DNA from: Artocarpus heterophyllus | Taxonomy: Eukaryota; Streptophyta; Magnoliopsida; Rosales; Moraceae | Assembly: GCA_025403435.1 (NCBI GenBank) | Contig: CM046352.1 | Location: 124,001 to 188,000, forward strand | Direction of reading: 5' to 3' | DNA length: 64,000 nucleotides | Shown: positions 45,571 to 57,565 of the stretch, one piece after another | How the letters are laid out: every line of letters begins with the position of its first letter | How positions within the stretch are numbered: the stretch's first letter is position 1 | Notes under the pieces: generated by a model | Databases searched by the model: none | What the model was told of the DNA's origin: nothing | Seen by the model: only the letters and a program-made list of their open reading frames with translations | Translations under genes and position numbers: made by a program

Positions 45571-48500
45571 ATGAACTACTCTGATTTTAAATGCAACATT
45601 CTTGAACTTAAAGGGTGATAATTATAAGGTATGGAATGAGAAAATTCTCCTTCATTTGGGCTGGATGGACATTGATTATGCTATCTATAAAGATGAACCA
45701 CCTGCCATTATGGAAACCAACCAACCAGATGATGTTGACAAATATGAGAAATGGAAGAGATCTAATCGTCTCTACATCATGTTTATAAAGACAAAAATCT
45801 CGACTGGTATTCGTGGGTCATTGGAACAGTATGAAAATGTGCGAGCTTTGATGAAGGCAATTGATGAGCAGTTTGCATCATCAGAGAAAGCTTTGGCAAG
45901 GACCTTAATAATGAAATTTTCATCCATGAAGCTCACTGAAATTCATGGTGTATGCAAGCACATCATGCAAATGAGGAATATAACGACTCAGTTAAAAACT
46001 CTTGAGGTTAAGATGTCTAAAACTTTCCTTATGCACTACATCGTGAATACTCTTCCACAACAATATGGACCTTTTAAAATATCATGCAACACACATAAGG
46101 ATAAGTGGTCCTTCAACAAGTTGATGACCATATGTATTCAAGAAAAAGGAAGACTTGTTATGGAGGCAGCAGAGAGATGCATTTGGCAACTTAAGGGAAG
46201 AATAAGGGGCAAGCCAAAGGGCAAATTGTTTGCACAGGCTGATATCAAAAAAGGAATCTAGATGCTTCTTTTGTAAAAAGAAATGGCACAAGAAGAAAGA
46301 TTGTCCTAAATATTAGAAATGGTTTGAGAAGAAAGGTACTCAGTTCTCGCTTGTTTGTTTTGAATCTAGTATGATTGATGTTGGCCATAACACATGAAGG
46401 ATTGACTCTAGTTCTACAATCCATGTCACTAATTCCTTGAAGGGGTTGTAAAACCTAAGGAAGCCAGTGGGCAGTGAGTAGTTTATCTACTTAGGCAATA
46501 ACATACGCTCACATGTGGAGGCAATCGGAACATACAAATTAGTTTTAAGTAGTGGTTTTGTTTTAGAATTAGAAAAGACATTTTATATTCCAAGTTTTTC
46601 AAGGAATTTAATTTCTATTCTAAGGCTTGTATTATTGGGTTTTTCCTTTAATTTTTCAGATAATATACTTAGTTTATATTATAAATCTGAACTTATTGAA
46701 ATGTTACAATGTCTTATGGTCTTTTCAAAATTAATTTATAAAATGAAACTTCTTATACTTCTATGCATGTTCATGATAATGCTGGCATTAAGAGATGTAT
46801 TATGAATGAAGAATCTGCAATGTTATGGCATCGTAGATTAGGTCATATCTCTATTAAGAGAATAAAGAGATTAGTAAATAATGGGGTACTTTGTACTCTT
46901 AAATTTACTGTCTTTGACACTTGTGTGGATTGCATAAAGGGTAAGCAGTCCAATATGTCAAAGAAATGTGCCAAGAGGAGTTCAGACATATTAGAGATCA
47001 TACATACTGATATTTGTTGTTTGGATATGGACACGTATGGTCAAAAGCATTTTATTACTTTTATTGACAATTATTCATGATATATGTATCTCTATATGCT
47101 TCATAATAAGAATGAAGCTTTAGATGCCTTCAAAGTGTTTAAGGTAGACGTGTAGAAACAATACGGTAAACAAATAAAGATAGTGAGGTCTGATAAAGGT
47201 GGTGAATACTATAGTCAATGCATCGAAGATGGACAAGTGCCTGGTCCATTTGTTAAGTTTGTTCTTCAAGAACATAGGATTGTTGCCCAATACACTATGC
47301 CTACTACTACAGACTAGAATGGTGTGGTAAAAAGAAAAAACCAAACATTGTTAGTAATTGTGCATAGTATGCTTAGTAGCTCCAAGCTTCCTATGTCATT
47401 GTGGATTGACGCTTTCAAGACGGTTGCATATATATTAAACCGAGTTCCAACCAAGACTGTCTGAAAGACATCATTTGAGTTATAGAAAGGTTGGAAACCA
47501 AGTTTATGACATATACGTGTTTAGGGATGCCTGTCTGAAGTGAGAGTTTATAATCCACAAGAAAAGAAGCTAGACCTAAGGACCATAAGTGGATACTTTG
47601 TAGGTTATGCTAAATGGTCCAAGGGTACAGATTTTACTGTCTATCATATACTATTAGGTTTGTGGAGTCAAGGAATACAAAATTTCTTAAGAATTACTTG
47701 ATCAATGGGAGCGATAAATCCTGGAACACTATTCTTGAGAAAGACCATGCAGATGCCCAACCTTCCACATCATTTGATAGAGTGATTGTTGTACACAAGA
47801 TATCTATAGTTCAAATGCGTAATGAACAACAACCAGTTGTTCAAGTTCCATAGACCGTTGATCAAGACATAGTAGATCTAAATGAACAACAAATATAAGA
47901 ACCTGTTAAATAACATGCTTTTCAAGAGAATGTTGAACCAACATTAAGGAGATCGGCGATTCCAACTGATTATATTGTGTATCTACAAGAGTCTAAACAC
48001 AACATTGGATTTAAAAATGATCCAGAAACGTTTTCACAAGACATCAGTTGTAGAATCTATCTTGTGGTATGATGCCATGAAAGATGAGATGAACTCTATG
48101 TCATCTAATGGAGTTTGGGATCTTGTTAAGTTGCCTAATGGTGTAAAAGCCATTGGGTGCAAAAGGGTCTTCAAAGTGAAGAAAGACTCATTAGGTAACA
48201 TTAAAAGATATAAGGCAAGACTTGTTGCTAAAGGGTTCACTCAGAGAGAGAGTATAGATTACACGGAGACTTTTTCTCCTGTATCCAAGAAGGATTCCCT
48301 TCATATGATTATGTCATTAGTTGCTCATTTTGATTTTGAGTTCAATCAAATGGATGTGAAAACGGCGTTCCTTGATGGTGATCTAGAGGAAGTTGTTTAC
48401 ATGAAACAACCTGAAGGATTCTCCTTTAGTGATGGTGAGCAATTGGTTTACAAACTTAAGAAATCTATATATGGATTGAAACAGGCCTCCCGTCAATAGT

Positions 48501-49582
48501 ATTTAAAAGTTCATGATGTTATCACTCATTTGGTTTTGAAGAAAATATTATGGATCAATGTGTATACCAGAAGATCAGTAAGAGCGACATTTGTTTTCTT
48601 GTCTTACATATGGATGACATTTTCCTTGCAACCTACAATAAAGGGTTACTATATAGAGTGAAACAATTTCTTTCTAAGAATTTTGAAATGAAAGATATGG
48701 GTGAGGCATCTTATGTTATTGGCATTAGGATCCATAGAGATAGATCTTGGTGTATTATAGGATTGTTACAAGAAACCTATATCAATAAAGTTTTAGACAG
48801 ATTTCGGATGAAAGATTGTTCACCTAGTATAGTGCCAATTGTAAAGGGTAATAAGTTTAGTCTAAACCAATACCCAAGGAATGATTTAGAGATAAATTAG
48901 ATAAGCAATATTACTTATGCTTTAGTTGTTGGAAGCCTTATGTATGCTCAGGTCTGTACAAGACCTAACATTGCATTTGCTATATGAATGTTGGGTAGAT
49001 ATTAGAATAATCCAAGCATGGACCATGAGAGGGCTATAAAAAAAGTAATGAGGTACCTTCAAGGAATAAAAGATTACATGCTCATATATAGACGAACCGA
49101 CAATCTAGAAGTGATTGGCTACTCTAATTCAGACTTTGCTAGCTATGTTGATTCATGGAAATCAACATCTGGTTATATCCTTTATGCTGGTTGGAGGAGC
49201 TGTATCCTAGAGGAGTGGAAAGCAAACATTAGTTGCTCACTCCACTATGGAGGTAGAGTTTGTTTCATGTTTTGAGGCTACTTCATATAGTGTATGGTTG
49301 AAAAGTTTCATGTCAGGCCTTAAAATTGTAGATTTTGTGTCTAGGCCATTAAGAATATATTGTGACAATTTAGCTGTTGTCTTTATGGCTAAGCATAATA
49401 GGAGTGACAGTTGAAGTAAACACATCGACATTAAGTACTTAGTCATAAGGGAACACATCAAGGAAAACAAAGTGGTCATGGAGCATATAAGCACTGAATT
49501 AATGATCACAGATCATTTGACAAAAGGAATAACACCAAAGTCATTTAAGCATATGTAGTTCAGATGGGATTTGGTTCCATAA
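45571..49582 (+). pseudogene. Copia A2 gag-pol polyprotein (disrupted)
   Basis: Starts at ATG 45571, but an extra T near 45615 shifts gag almost at once (compare 2057 in A1). The gag frame is then open at 45602-46261. A zinc knuckle with intact C, C, H, C spacing follows out of frame (about 46259-46310). Pre-integrase and integrase lie at 46763-47460, RT at 47975-48900, and RNase H from about 48960 to 49582. In the RT the YVDD motif reads HMDD (about 48610). Stops and shifts occur in every domain. Compared with A1 it is open in different places, so the two sets of lesions are mostly independent. Confidence 0.9.
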
Positions 49583-49901
49583 TATAATTTGTTTGTACAT
49601 ATAATTTACAGTCTTAATGAAACTCTTATTCAGTTATCATGTTTTCTCATATTTGATTTGCGCATAAAGTTATTAGAGGAAAATTCACATTTAGCAAGAC
49701 CGAGAATAAATATTGGGTTTATTCATAAGGTTAAGTTACCATTTAAGGAATAAAGTTTGAGAAATAATACATTGTAATACATGAAAGACAATACTCGCTC
49801 TTAGAAGACATATCACCATGGTTCACGTATTTGTTTTTTAAATAAAGTTTTGATAGATCTCTAATATTGTTGAAATAAGATATATTAACCAAGTGGGAGA
49901 A

Positions 49902-50304
49902 TGTACGTTTTTTTTATCATTTAAAGAGAATTTCATCAGTTTTCTAATTGATGAAACTAATATGGTTAATATTAGGAGTTTTATTTGAATTTATATCAGA
50001 ATTTAAATTCATCACTAGCTCATGGTAACTGCCATTGACTGCAATAGACATCCTTGATGGTAGGATATCTATAAAAGAGAAATAATGGCATTGGATTCCT
50101 ATCCTTAACAATTTCTATAGAAATACATCATCTATATTGAATTGTTTAAGGTATAGAAGAACCTAAATTAGACAAGAAACTCATCCACAGTAGACTAAAC
50201 AAGAGTATCAATGGTTAGAGGTTAGTTTGGTTAATTTCGCTGAGTTATGTGCAACCATGTTTATGCACAATATTTTGATTTTGTTTATGTTGAAATATCT
50301 TACG
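49902..50304 (+). repeat. 3' LTR of Copia A2
   Basis: 403 bp, starts TGTACG after the polypurine tract, ends CTTACG, followed by ATCTT. The TATA box has become CTATAAAAG. Confidence 0.93.
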
Positions 50305-50957
50305 ATCTTGACTTGTTTTGCGTTTTTGGTAGTGGCAGAGAATTCCAATTTTCAATGTTGTCCCTCATTATATCCAATATTGACATTAACTATGACACAT
50401 CACACAAGGCAACTATAATGCACTGCACCAACCTCAGATTATTGATTTTATATATTGGTGATTGTGAACAACAATATTAATTTAAACATTTGTTTCTATT
50501 AGAAAGAGAGGAAGTATGGTTTAAGGATTAAACTTAGTGATATCAATTTAACCATCAAACCTAGCTAGAGTTGTAAGTCTACTATTCTTTAAACTTTTTT
50601 GTGTTTAATGAAACGTGGAATCATAAAATTAAATCTAGTAATCTTTATTTACTTAAGCTTTGGGCAATATTTATTTGCTTCATTTTAAATCTATTTAAAT
50701 ACGTTGCGTTGTTCTCTTCTATAATTGAAAGTCCTTTTTTTTTTTTTTGGTCTTTTTTCTTTTTGAAAGGATTTAATAGTCTTTTTGACTTTAACCTCTG
50801 TCGTTTTTCCTTTTTCACAAGAGGGGTCACGAATTATTAAGCGACTTCCAAAATTGACAATGGTTAGGCATTTGTCTGTCTTATCAAAAACAGATCTCAC
50901 TCTGGTTTCGTTTTGCCATCAGCTTTGTTTGAATGTTTTGGTTTGGCTGAACAGAGG
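50305..50957. other. Intergenic between Copia A2 and the NBS-LRR relic
   Basis: The first bases resume the 85-bp repeat (ATCTTGAC) before diverging. A poly-T run lies at about 50732-50747. No gene before the coiled-coil region of the NBS-LRR relic. Confidence 0.6.
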
Positions 50958-52723
50958 GAGAAAATCATTTGTGGTGGAGCTCTTCTTTCAGCTTCCTTTG
51001 AATTTCTTTTTGAGAGAATTGGTTCCCCTGAGGTTCTCCCCTACTTGCGGCGAGAATCAAAACAATCCGACTTTGATGACTAACTTAGAAAGCTCAAGTC
51101 CGCGCTAAAATAGGTTACTGATGATGCGGAACGGAAGCAAACGAGAAACAAGAGTCTCGAGACGTGGATGGAGGAGCCTCAAGGTGCTGATGCTTTCTAT
51201 CTTGGATGAGATCGAAGCTGATTCCTTGCAGCTCAAGGCACCCAGCTCTAGCAAGGTACGTAAAAGCAAGACAGAAAAGAATCGTAATTTCTTTTCTAGA
51301 TCTACTCGTTTGAATGATAGAGATATGGAGAGCAAGATGAAGAAGATTCTTAGGAGGTTTGAAGAGATTAAGAACAAAAGGATTTTCTCTGTCTTAACGA
51401 GGGTGTTACCAGGGAGACACCGTCGTGGAGGCCGTTGCCTTCAACGTCTCCGGTAGACAAAGACAGAGTTTATGGTAGAGGCGATGACAAGAAAGAAATA
51501 GTTAAGTTGCTGTTGTCTGATGGCGCAAAGATATCTGCGATTCCGATAGGGGGAATGGGCGGGGTTGGGAAAACAACCCTTGCTCTGGCAGTTTTTAATG
51601 CCGATCGAGTTCAGGAGCATTTGAACGCAAGGCATGGGTTTGTGTCTCCAGAGATTTTGATATTTTTAGAGTGACGAAAACAATCCCTGCAGCTGTGTCT
51701 AGAAATTCTTGTGACGATTCTATGGACCTGAAAGAGACGTTAATTGGAAAGAATTTCTTGATTGTTTTAGACGATGTTTGGAATGAGAAATATGTTGATT
51801 GGGAGGTCATGAGGATGCCTTTCAAAGAAGGGGCTCGAGGAAGCAAGATAATCGTAACCACAAGAAGCAACCAACTCATCATCTCAAGGAATTAGATGAA
51901 GAAGATTGTTGGAAGCTATTTGCAAAGCATGCATTTTGCAGTGACGAGTTTTCTCCAAATCCAGACTGCGAAAGAATTGGTAGAATAATTGTTAAAAAAT
52001 GCAAAGGCTTGGAGGCCTCTTGCGATCCAAGTTTGATATTGGGCAATGGAAAGAAATCTCAAGAAGTGATATTTGGGAGCTTGCAGATGAGCGGAGTGAT
52101 ATTCTTCCAGCTTTGAGATTGAGTTTATCGTTGTCTCCCCTCTCACTTAAAACGATGCTTTGCTTATTGTTCAATATTCCCTAAAGATTATGAATTTAAA
52201 AAAGGAGAAAATGATGCTACTATGGATGGCAGAGAATCTTTTGGAGCATCCGAAGGGAAATGGTAAAAGAATGGAAGAAGTTGGGTATTGATATTTCAAT
52301 GATTCAGTATCAAGGTCATTTTTCCAAAGATCAAGATTTGATAAGTCGCGTTTTGTAATGCATGATCTTATGAATGATTTGGCCAATTTTGTGTCTAGAA
52401 AATTTTGTTTTCGATTAGAAGACGGCAATTAAAAGAGGAGAGGCTCAAAATTGTCTCTAAAGCTGCTCATTTACGGACCTTTCTTCTGCTAAGACCTCAA
52501 GGTCATGATTGCATCTTATCATACGATGATTTTCTTTTGAAGTTTGAGGTGTTTAAGAGTTTTGTCTTTGTCTGCTTTTAAAAGTATCGGACGATTAGCA
52601 GCTTCGATTGGTGAACTAAGCCATCTTCACTACTTGGACCTTTCTCACAATTCAATTGATAAATTGCCTAGATCTTTCCGCATGTTGTACAATTTGCAGA
52701 CTCTAAAGCTAAAAGGCTGTCAC

Positions 52724-53042
52724 TGTTGAATTGTCAAAAGGCAAATAGAAGAAGACAAAAGTCATACTCTGCTCTAGAAACAAAAAACAAGAAAGGAGAA
52801 ATGAATTTTTTTCTGCTATATTTTATTCACCAAGTAAAAAATCTTTAAATAGCCAAAGTTACAACGGATAATACCAAAAAAATAGCAACAAAGTCTAACC
52901 ATTAACTTGAACATATAGACATGCAAAACTTACTCCTATAGACTAGACCAAAGGTAGCCACGTTCTATAACAATAAAACAAATAAATGCACCTATAGTAT
53001 AGGACAAAGAAAACAACCCATTTCTGACCAAGTCATTCAACA
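52724..53042 (-). repeat. 3' LTR of Copia B1
   Basis: 319 bp, starts TGTTGAATTG on the plus strand and ends ATTCAACA. It is 316/319 identical to the other LTR. A TATA-like CTATTTAAAG lies on the minus strand near 52843-52852. Confidence 0.95.
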
Positions 53043-53099
53043 ATCCCTCCCTTAAACTAAAAGTTTTCAAACATTCAGTTTAAAGTTATTAGCTGCGAA

Positions 53100-56000
53100 C
53101 TAGCAAACTTTCTTCAAACTGGACCTTCCAAAGTGGAGATACCTAGCAACTTTTTGAACTTCACAAACGACGCCAATTTGAGAGGCTTAGTCATTATATC
53201 AGCAATCTAATCTTCACTCTTGCAGTACACGAGATCAATGACTCCTTCATTTGTCAGGTTCCTTAAGAAGTGAAACTTCACATCTATATGGTTACTTCGT
53301 CTATGGAGAACTAGATTTTTGTAGAGTTTAATTGTCGAACTGTTGTCACAATAAATTAAAGTAGCTCTTTCTTGCTTCAACTGAAGCTCTTCAAGAATCC
53401 TCCTTAGCCAAATAGCTTGACATGCGCATGAAGTTGCAGCTACAAACTCAGCTCAGTGGTTGATAAAGTGACAATTGTTTGCTTCTTTGATGACCATGAA
53501 ACAACTCCCGAACCAAGCATGAAAACATATCCTGAAGTACTTTTTCTATCATCTTGGTCTCCAGCATAATCACTGTCTGTAAAGCCAAATAAATTTGTCT
53601 TTTCACCTTTCTTGTAGAACAGCCCATAACTAGCAGTCCCTTGCAAGTAACGAAAGATTCTTTTTGCAGCTAAGAGATGAATCTCCTTTGGACAATCCAT
53701 GAACCTGCTTATGAGGCTTACAACATGCATTATGTCGGGTCTAGTAGTTGTTAAATACATCAAACTCCCTACAATTTGCTTGTAAGGAGTGCTATCAATC
53801 TTCCTTCCTTGAGGATCTCGAACAAGCTTAAGACCCACTTCAATAGGCGTACTAACAAAGTTGCAATTTTTCATTTGAAACTTGTCCAAAATTTCTTGCA
53901 CATACTTCCTTTAAGAAATAAAAATTCCAGCTGTAGATTGCACTACTTCAATACCCAAAAAATAATGCATCTTTCCAAGATCAGACATATCAAATTCAAC
54001 CATCGTATATTTTTTAAATTTGTCAAACATGGCACTATCATTTCCAGTAAAAATAAGATCATCCACATACAAGCAAACAATGAGCAATTTTCCTCTATCT
54101 CCAATCTTTGTAAAAAGTGTATGCTCATATGGACATTTTTTAAATCCTTCCTTAGAAAAATAAGCATCTATATAACTATACCAAACACGCGGAGCTTGTT
54201 TTAGCCCATATAATGCCTTTTTAAGTTTATAAACCTTATTTCACTTCCAAGCTTCACATAACCAGGAGGTTGATCGATAAATACCTGTTCCTGAAGGTCA
54301 CCATGCAAAAATGTAGATTTCACGTCTAGTTGAAAGATAGGCCATGAATGTTGTGCTGCCAATGCAATCACTAGTCTGATCGTATCGTGTCTTGCAACAG
54401 GAGCAAAGACTTCTTTATAATCTACCCCAAACTCTTGCTTATAGCCTTTAGCTACTAAGCGCGCCTTGTACTTGTCAACTTCTCCATTTTCCTTCAATTT
54501 CGTCTTGTACACCCACTTGACACTAATGGTTTTGTGCCCTTTTGGAAGATCAGTCAACTCCCAAGTGTTGTTCCGTTCAACGGCTACAATTTCTTCATCC
54601 ATTGCTTTTCACCAATTTGATTCTTTGATAGCCTCTTCGAAAGCCATAGGATCACAATCGGAAAATGGAGCAAAATGTGTAAGTGGGTCCTCAGATTGGT
54701 CAATTTCAGTGACCTCATAATCGGTCATCCATGCAGGTCTTCTTTTAACACGTTGAGGCCGTTCTTCATTTTTTGCTGTTGTTGGCAAGCTTGGAGCATC
54801 TCCTAGACCATCTGATAGAATTTGTTGATCATTTTTCACTAGTTGCTGCCTTTCCTTTTTGTTAACTCTTTCAAAGTTGACAGTTATTTGTTGTTTAACA
54901 ACAATGTTGTTCCATGACCAAAACCTTTCTTCATCAAAAATGACATCACGACTGATATCAATTTTCTTAGTGATAGGATTGTAAAGCTTATAAGCTTTTG
55001 ATTGATCACTAACACCAAGAAAAATACATTTTTCTCTCTTGTCATCTAGCTTTGTCCTCTTCTGGTCTAGAATATGAGCATAGGCAACACATCCAAAAAT
55101 TCTAAAATGATCCACTGCCGATCTCTATCCGCTCCATGCTTCCTTCGGTGTCATATTTTGAATAGCAAGTGTGGAACTTCTGTTCAAAATATGAATGCTC
55201 CAGTTGACTACTTCGGGCCAGAAAGTTTTTGGAATGCCACTCGTCGTCAAAAGACTTCGCACCATATTCAAAATAGTGTGATTTTTTCGCTCGTAAACCC
55301 CATTTTGTTCATGCATATAAGGTGCAGTAAGCTGTCTCTTGATCCCATGGTTCTCACAAAAATTTGCAAATTCAAGTGAGTTGTATTCTCCACCACGATC
55401 AGTGTGAAGAACTTTTATTGGGCTACCAACTTCTTTCTCAACAAGCACTTTATAGTTTTTAAATGCAACAAAAGCTTTAGATTTTTCTTGCAAAAAATAC
55501 ACCCATATTTTTTGGCTAAAATCATCAATAAAGGTAATCAGGTATCTTTTACCTCCATTGAAAGATGGATTTATTGGCCCGCAAAGGTTAGAATGAACCA
55601 GCTCCAGTCGCTTCTTTGCTCTCCATGGTTTTCCTTGTGAAATTGATTATGGTAACTTCAGATGGAGTAGTGATTTAAGGAAGACCAGTCACCATATTTT
55701 CTGTTGTAGAGTCTTCAATCCGCCAAAATTTAGGTGACCATGGCAAAAATGCCATAGCCATGCTGCATCCTTTAGTTTTGCTGAGAAGCATGAATGAGTG
55801 GTGCTGTAGAGATAGAGTGGGAACATATGATTCGATGTCATGTTAACTTGAGTAACTAACCCTAACTTTGCATCTTGAATTCGACATACTCCATCTTTGA
55901 TAGAAATCTCATACCCCTTCTCTTGCAATTGACCCACACTAAGCAAGTTGGTCTTTAAATCTGGAACAAAAAGAACATTAGAGATAGTGTGGGTGGAGTT

Positions 56001-57098
56001 TTCCTTAGTTTTGAGCGTAACCTTTCCTTTTCCCATAACAGAAACCATGGAGTTGTCACCAAATTTGAAAGTGTTGCGGAACGATTCGTCTAAGTCAGAG
56101 AACACCTTTTTATCGCCACACATGTGGTTGCTGCAGCTAGTGTCTAAATACCACATGTTTTGTTGAGTTTCTTCATTCACATGACACACCATCAAAAGAG
56201 ACACCTCTTCTTCCTTTTTTGCAAAGTTAGTTCTTTCTCCATTTTGTTTATTCAAATTAGTTTGACTATCGGACTGATAGTGCCCATACGTATGACACCT
56301 GTAGCATTCAATCTTGGACTTGTCTGCTGACTTTGGTCTCTTAGTTGTTGAGTGGTGGCCTCCTCGTTCTCTTCCTCTTCCTTGAAATTGATTTTCTTGA
56401 TGCTAATGGTGTTGTTGGTTGCACGATCATTGTTTCCTCTGCCTCGTCCTCTATCTCTTTTTGGTGTCAAGTGATTTTTTGTTGAGGCCTTCAATGCTTG
56501 CTCCTCTTTCTCCTGTAGGTTAATTTTTTGTTCATGAACCAGCAAAGAACTTTGTAGTTCATCAATTGAAAGTTCCTCAATGTCATTGCCTTCTTTGATA
56601 GAGCAGACAACAAAATTGAACTTCTACGATGGTGACATCCTCCGTCTTGTCACCATGGATCCACATCTTGTTAATGATTGCCATCGTCCATGAAAAATAG
56701 TCTGTGATCGATTCTCCCGATTTCATCTGTAGCATTTGGAACTTCAAATGAAGTGCTTGAAGCTGCTGCCTCTTTGCCCTTGCGAAACCTTGGTACTTCT
56801 TCTTCATGGAATCCCAAATGTGCTTGGGCGTGTCCTTGTAGAGAATAGTTTCCAAGATTGAGCTATCAATAGCTTGGAAAAGATAATTCTTTGCCTTAAG
56901 ATCCTTCAAACGCCGGCCTTCTAGTTTCATTTTTTGTGCATCCGTCATTGTCGTGCCGGCCGTTGGTTTTGTAATTCCATCGGAGACTACTTGCCAATAC
57001 TCCTTTGACCTCAAGAAGTTTTACATCAACATGCTCCAATGGTCATAGTAACCATCAAAGCGTGGAATAGCTGGCTGCACAAACGTTTCAAAAGCCAT
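53100..57098 (-). pseudogene. Copia B1 gag-pol polyprotein (disrupted)
   Basis: Starts at ATG 57098. A gag of the UBN2 type follows with an early TAA at 57023-57021, then continues open to 56583. The zinc knuckle near 56310-56270 reads CYRCHTYGHYQSDS, with Ser for the last Cys. Protease has DTS where DSG is usual (about 56153). Integrase spans about 55790-55110, a linker follows to 54610, then RT (54602-53900) with YVDD near 54058-54069, and RNase H to about 53100. Most blocks share one frame, but shifts occur in gag (about 56550 and 56260), early RT (about 54240) and RNase H (about 53450), with a stop near 53915. Confidence 0.88.
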
Positions 57099-57233
57099 CT
57101 GCTCATGACTACTCTTGTAATAGAAAACTAAAGCTGCTCCCTATTTTTCTTGGATGGACTCTTTAGTTCATGTTACTCACTTTCTCTTTTTGACTCACTT
57201 TTTCTCCTTTATTCATAGCTATTGTCAAACCCA

Positions 57234-57245
57234 GCTCTAATACCA
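57234..57245 (-). other. Primer binding site of Copia B1
   Basis: The minus strand reads TGGTATTAGAGC, one transition from the initiator tRNA-Met complement, next to the 5' LTR at 57247-57565. It sets the element's direction as minus. Confidence 0.8.
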
Positions 57246-57246
57246 A

Positions 57247-57565
57247 TGTTGAATTGTCAAAAGGCAAATAGAAGAAGACAAAAGTCATACTCTGCTCTAG
57301 AAACAAAAAACAAGAAAGGAGAAATGAATTTTTTTCTGCTATATTTTATTCACCAAGTAAAAAATCTTTAAATAGCCAAAGTTACAACGGATAATACCAA
57401 AAAAATAGCAACAAAGTCTAACCATTAACTTGAACATATAGACATGCAAAACTTACTCCTATAGACTAGACCAAAGGTAGCCACGTTCTATAACAATAAA
57501 ACAAATAAATGCACCTATAGTATAGGACAAAGAAAATAACCCATTACTGACTAAGTCATTCAACA
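57247..57565 (-). repeat. 5' LTR of Copia B1
   Basis: 319 bp. The three differences from the 3' LTR cluster within the last ~35 bp on the plus strand. Followed by the GTCAC duplication and the resumed LRR reading frame. Confidence 0.95.

Larger units (their letters stand above)
43729..50304 (+). mobile_element. Copia LTR retrotransposon A2 (complete, heavily degraded)
   Basis: A 6,576-bp sister of A1. LTRs are 43729-44129 (401 bp) and 49902-50304 (403 bp), with target duplication ATCTT at 43724-43728 and 50305-50309. Primer site TGGCATCAGAGC lies at 44132-44143 and the polypurine GTGGGAGAA ends at 49901. The LTRs differ at roughly 10% of sites, so this is much older than A1 (about 3%) or B1 (about 1%). 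The final LTR base is G instead of A in the 3' copy. The coding region is riddled with stops. Confidence 0.93.
52724..57565 (-). mobile_element. Copia LTR retrotransposon B1 inserted in the NBS-LRR
   Basis: A 4,842-bp minus-strand element. LTRs of exactly 319 bp lie at 57247-57565 (5') and 52724-53042 (3') and differ at three positions near one end. Target duplication GTCAC is at 52719-52723 and 57566-57570. A primer site (minus strand TGGTATTAGAGC, just left of 57247) and a polypurine tract (AAGGGAGGGA, minus strand, near 53043-53052) fix orientation. The lineage differs from A1/A2 and from the 10.5-13.5 kb relic. It is the youngest dated insertion in the window. Confidence 0.95.

Noticed and set aside
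54466..54720. Plus-strand open frame within Copia B1
   Set aside because: Antisense shadow of the minus-strand RT region.
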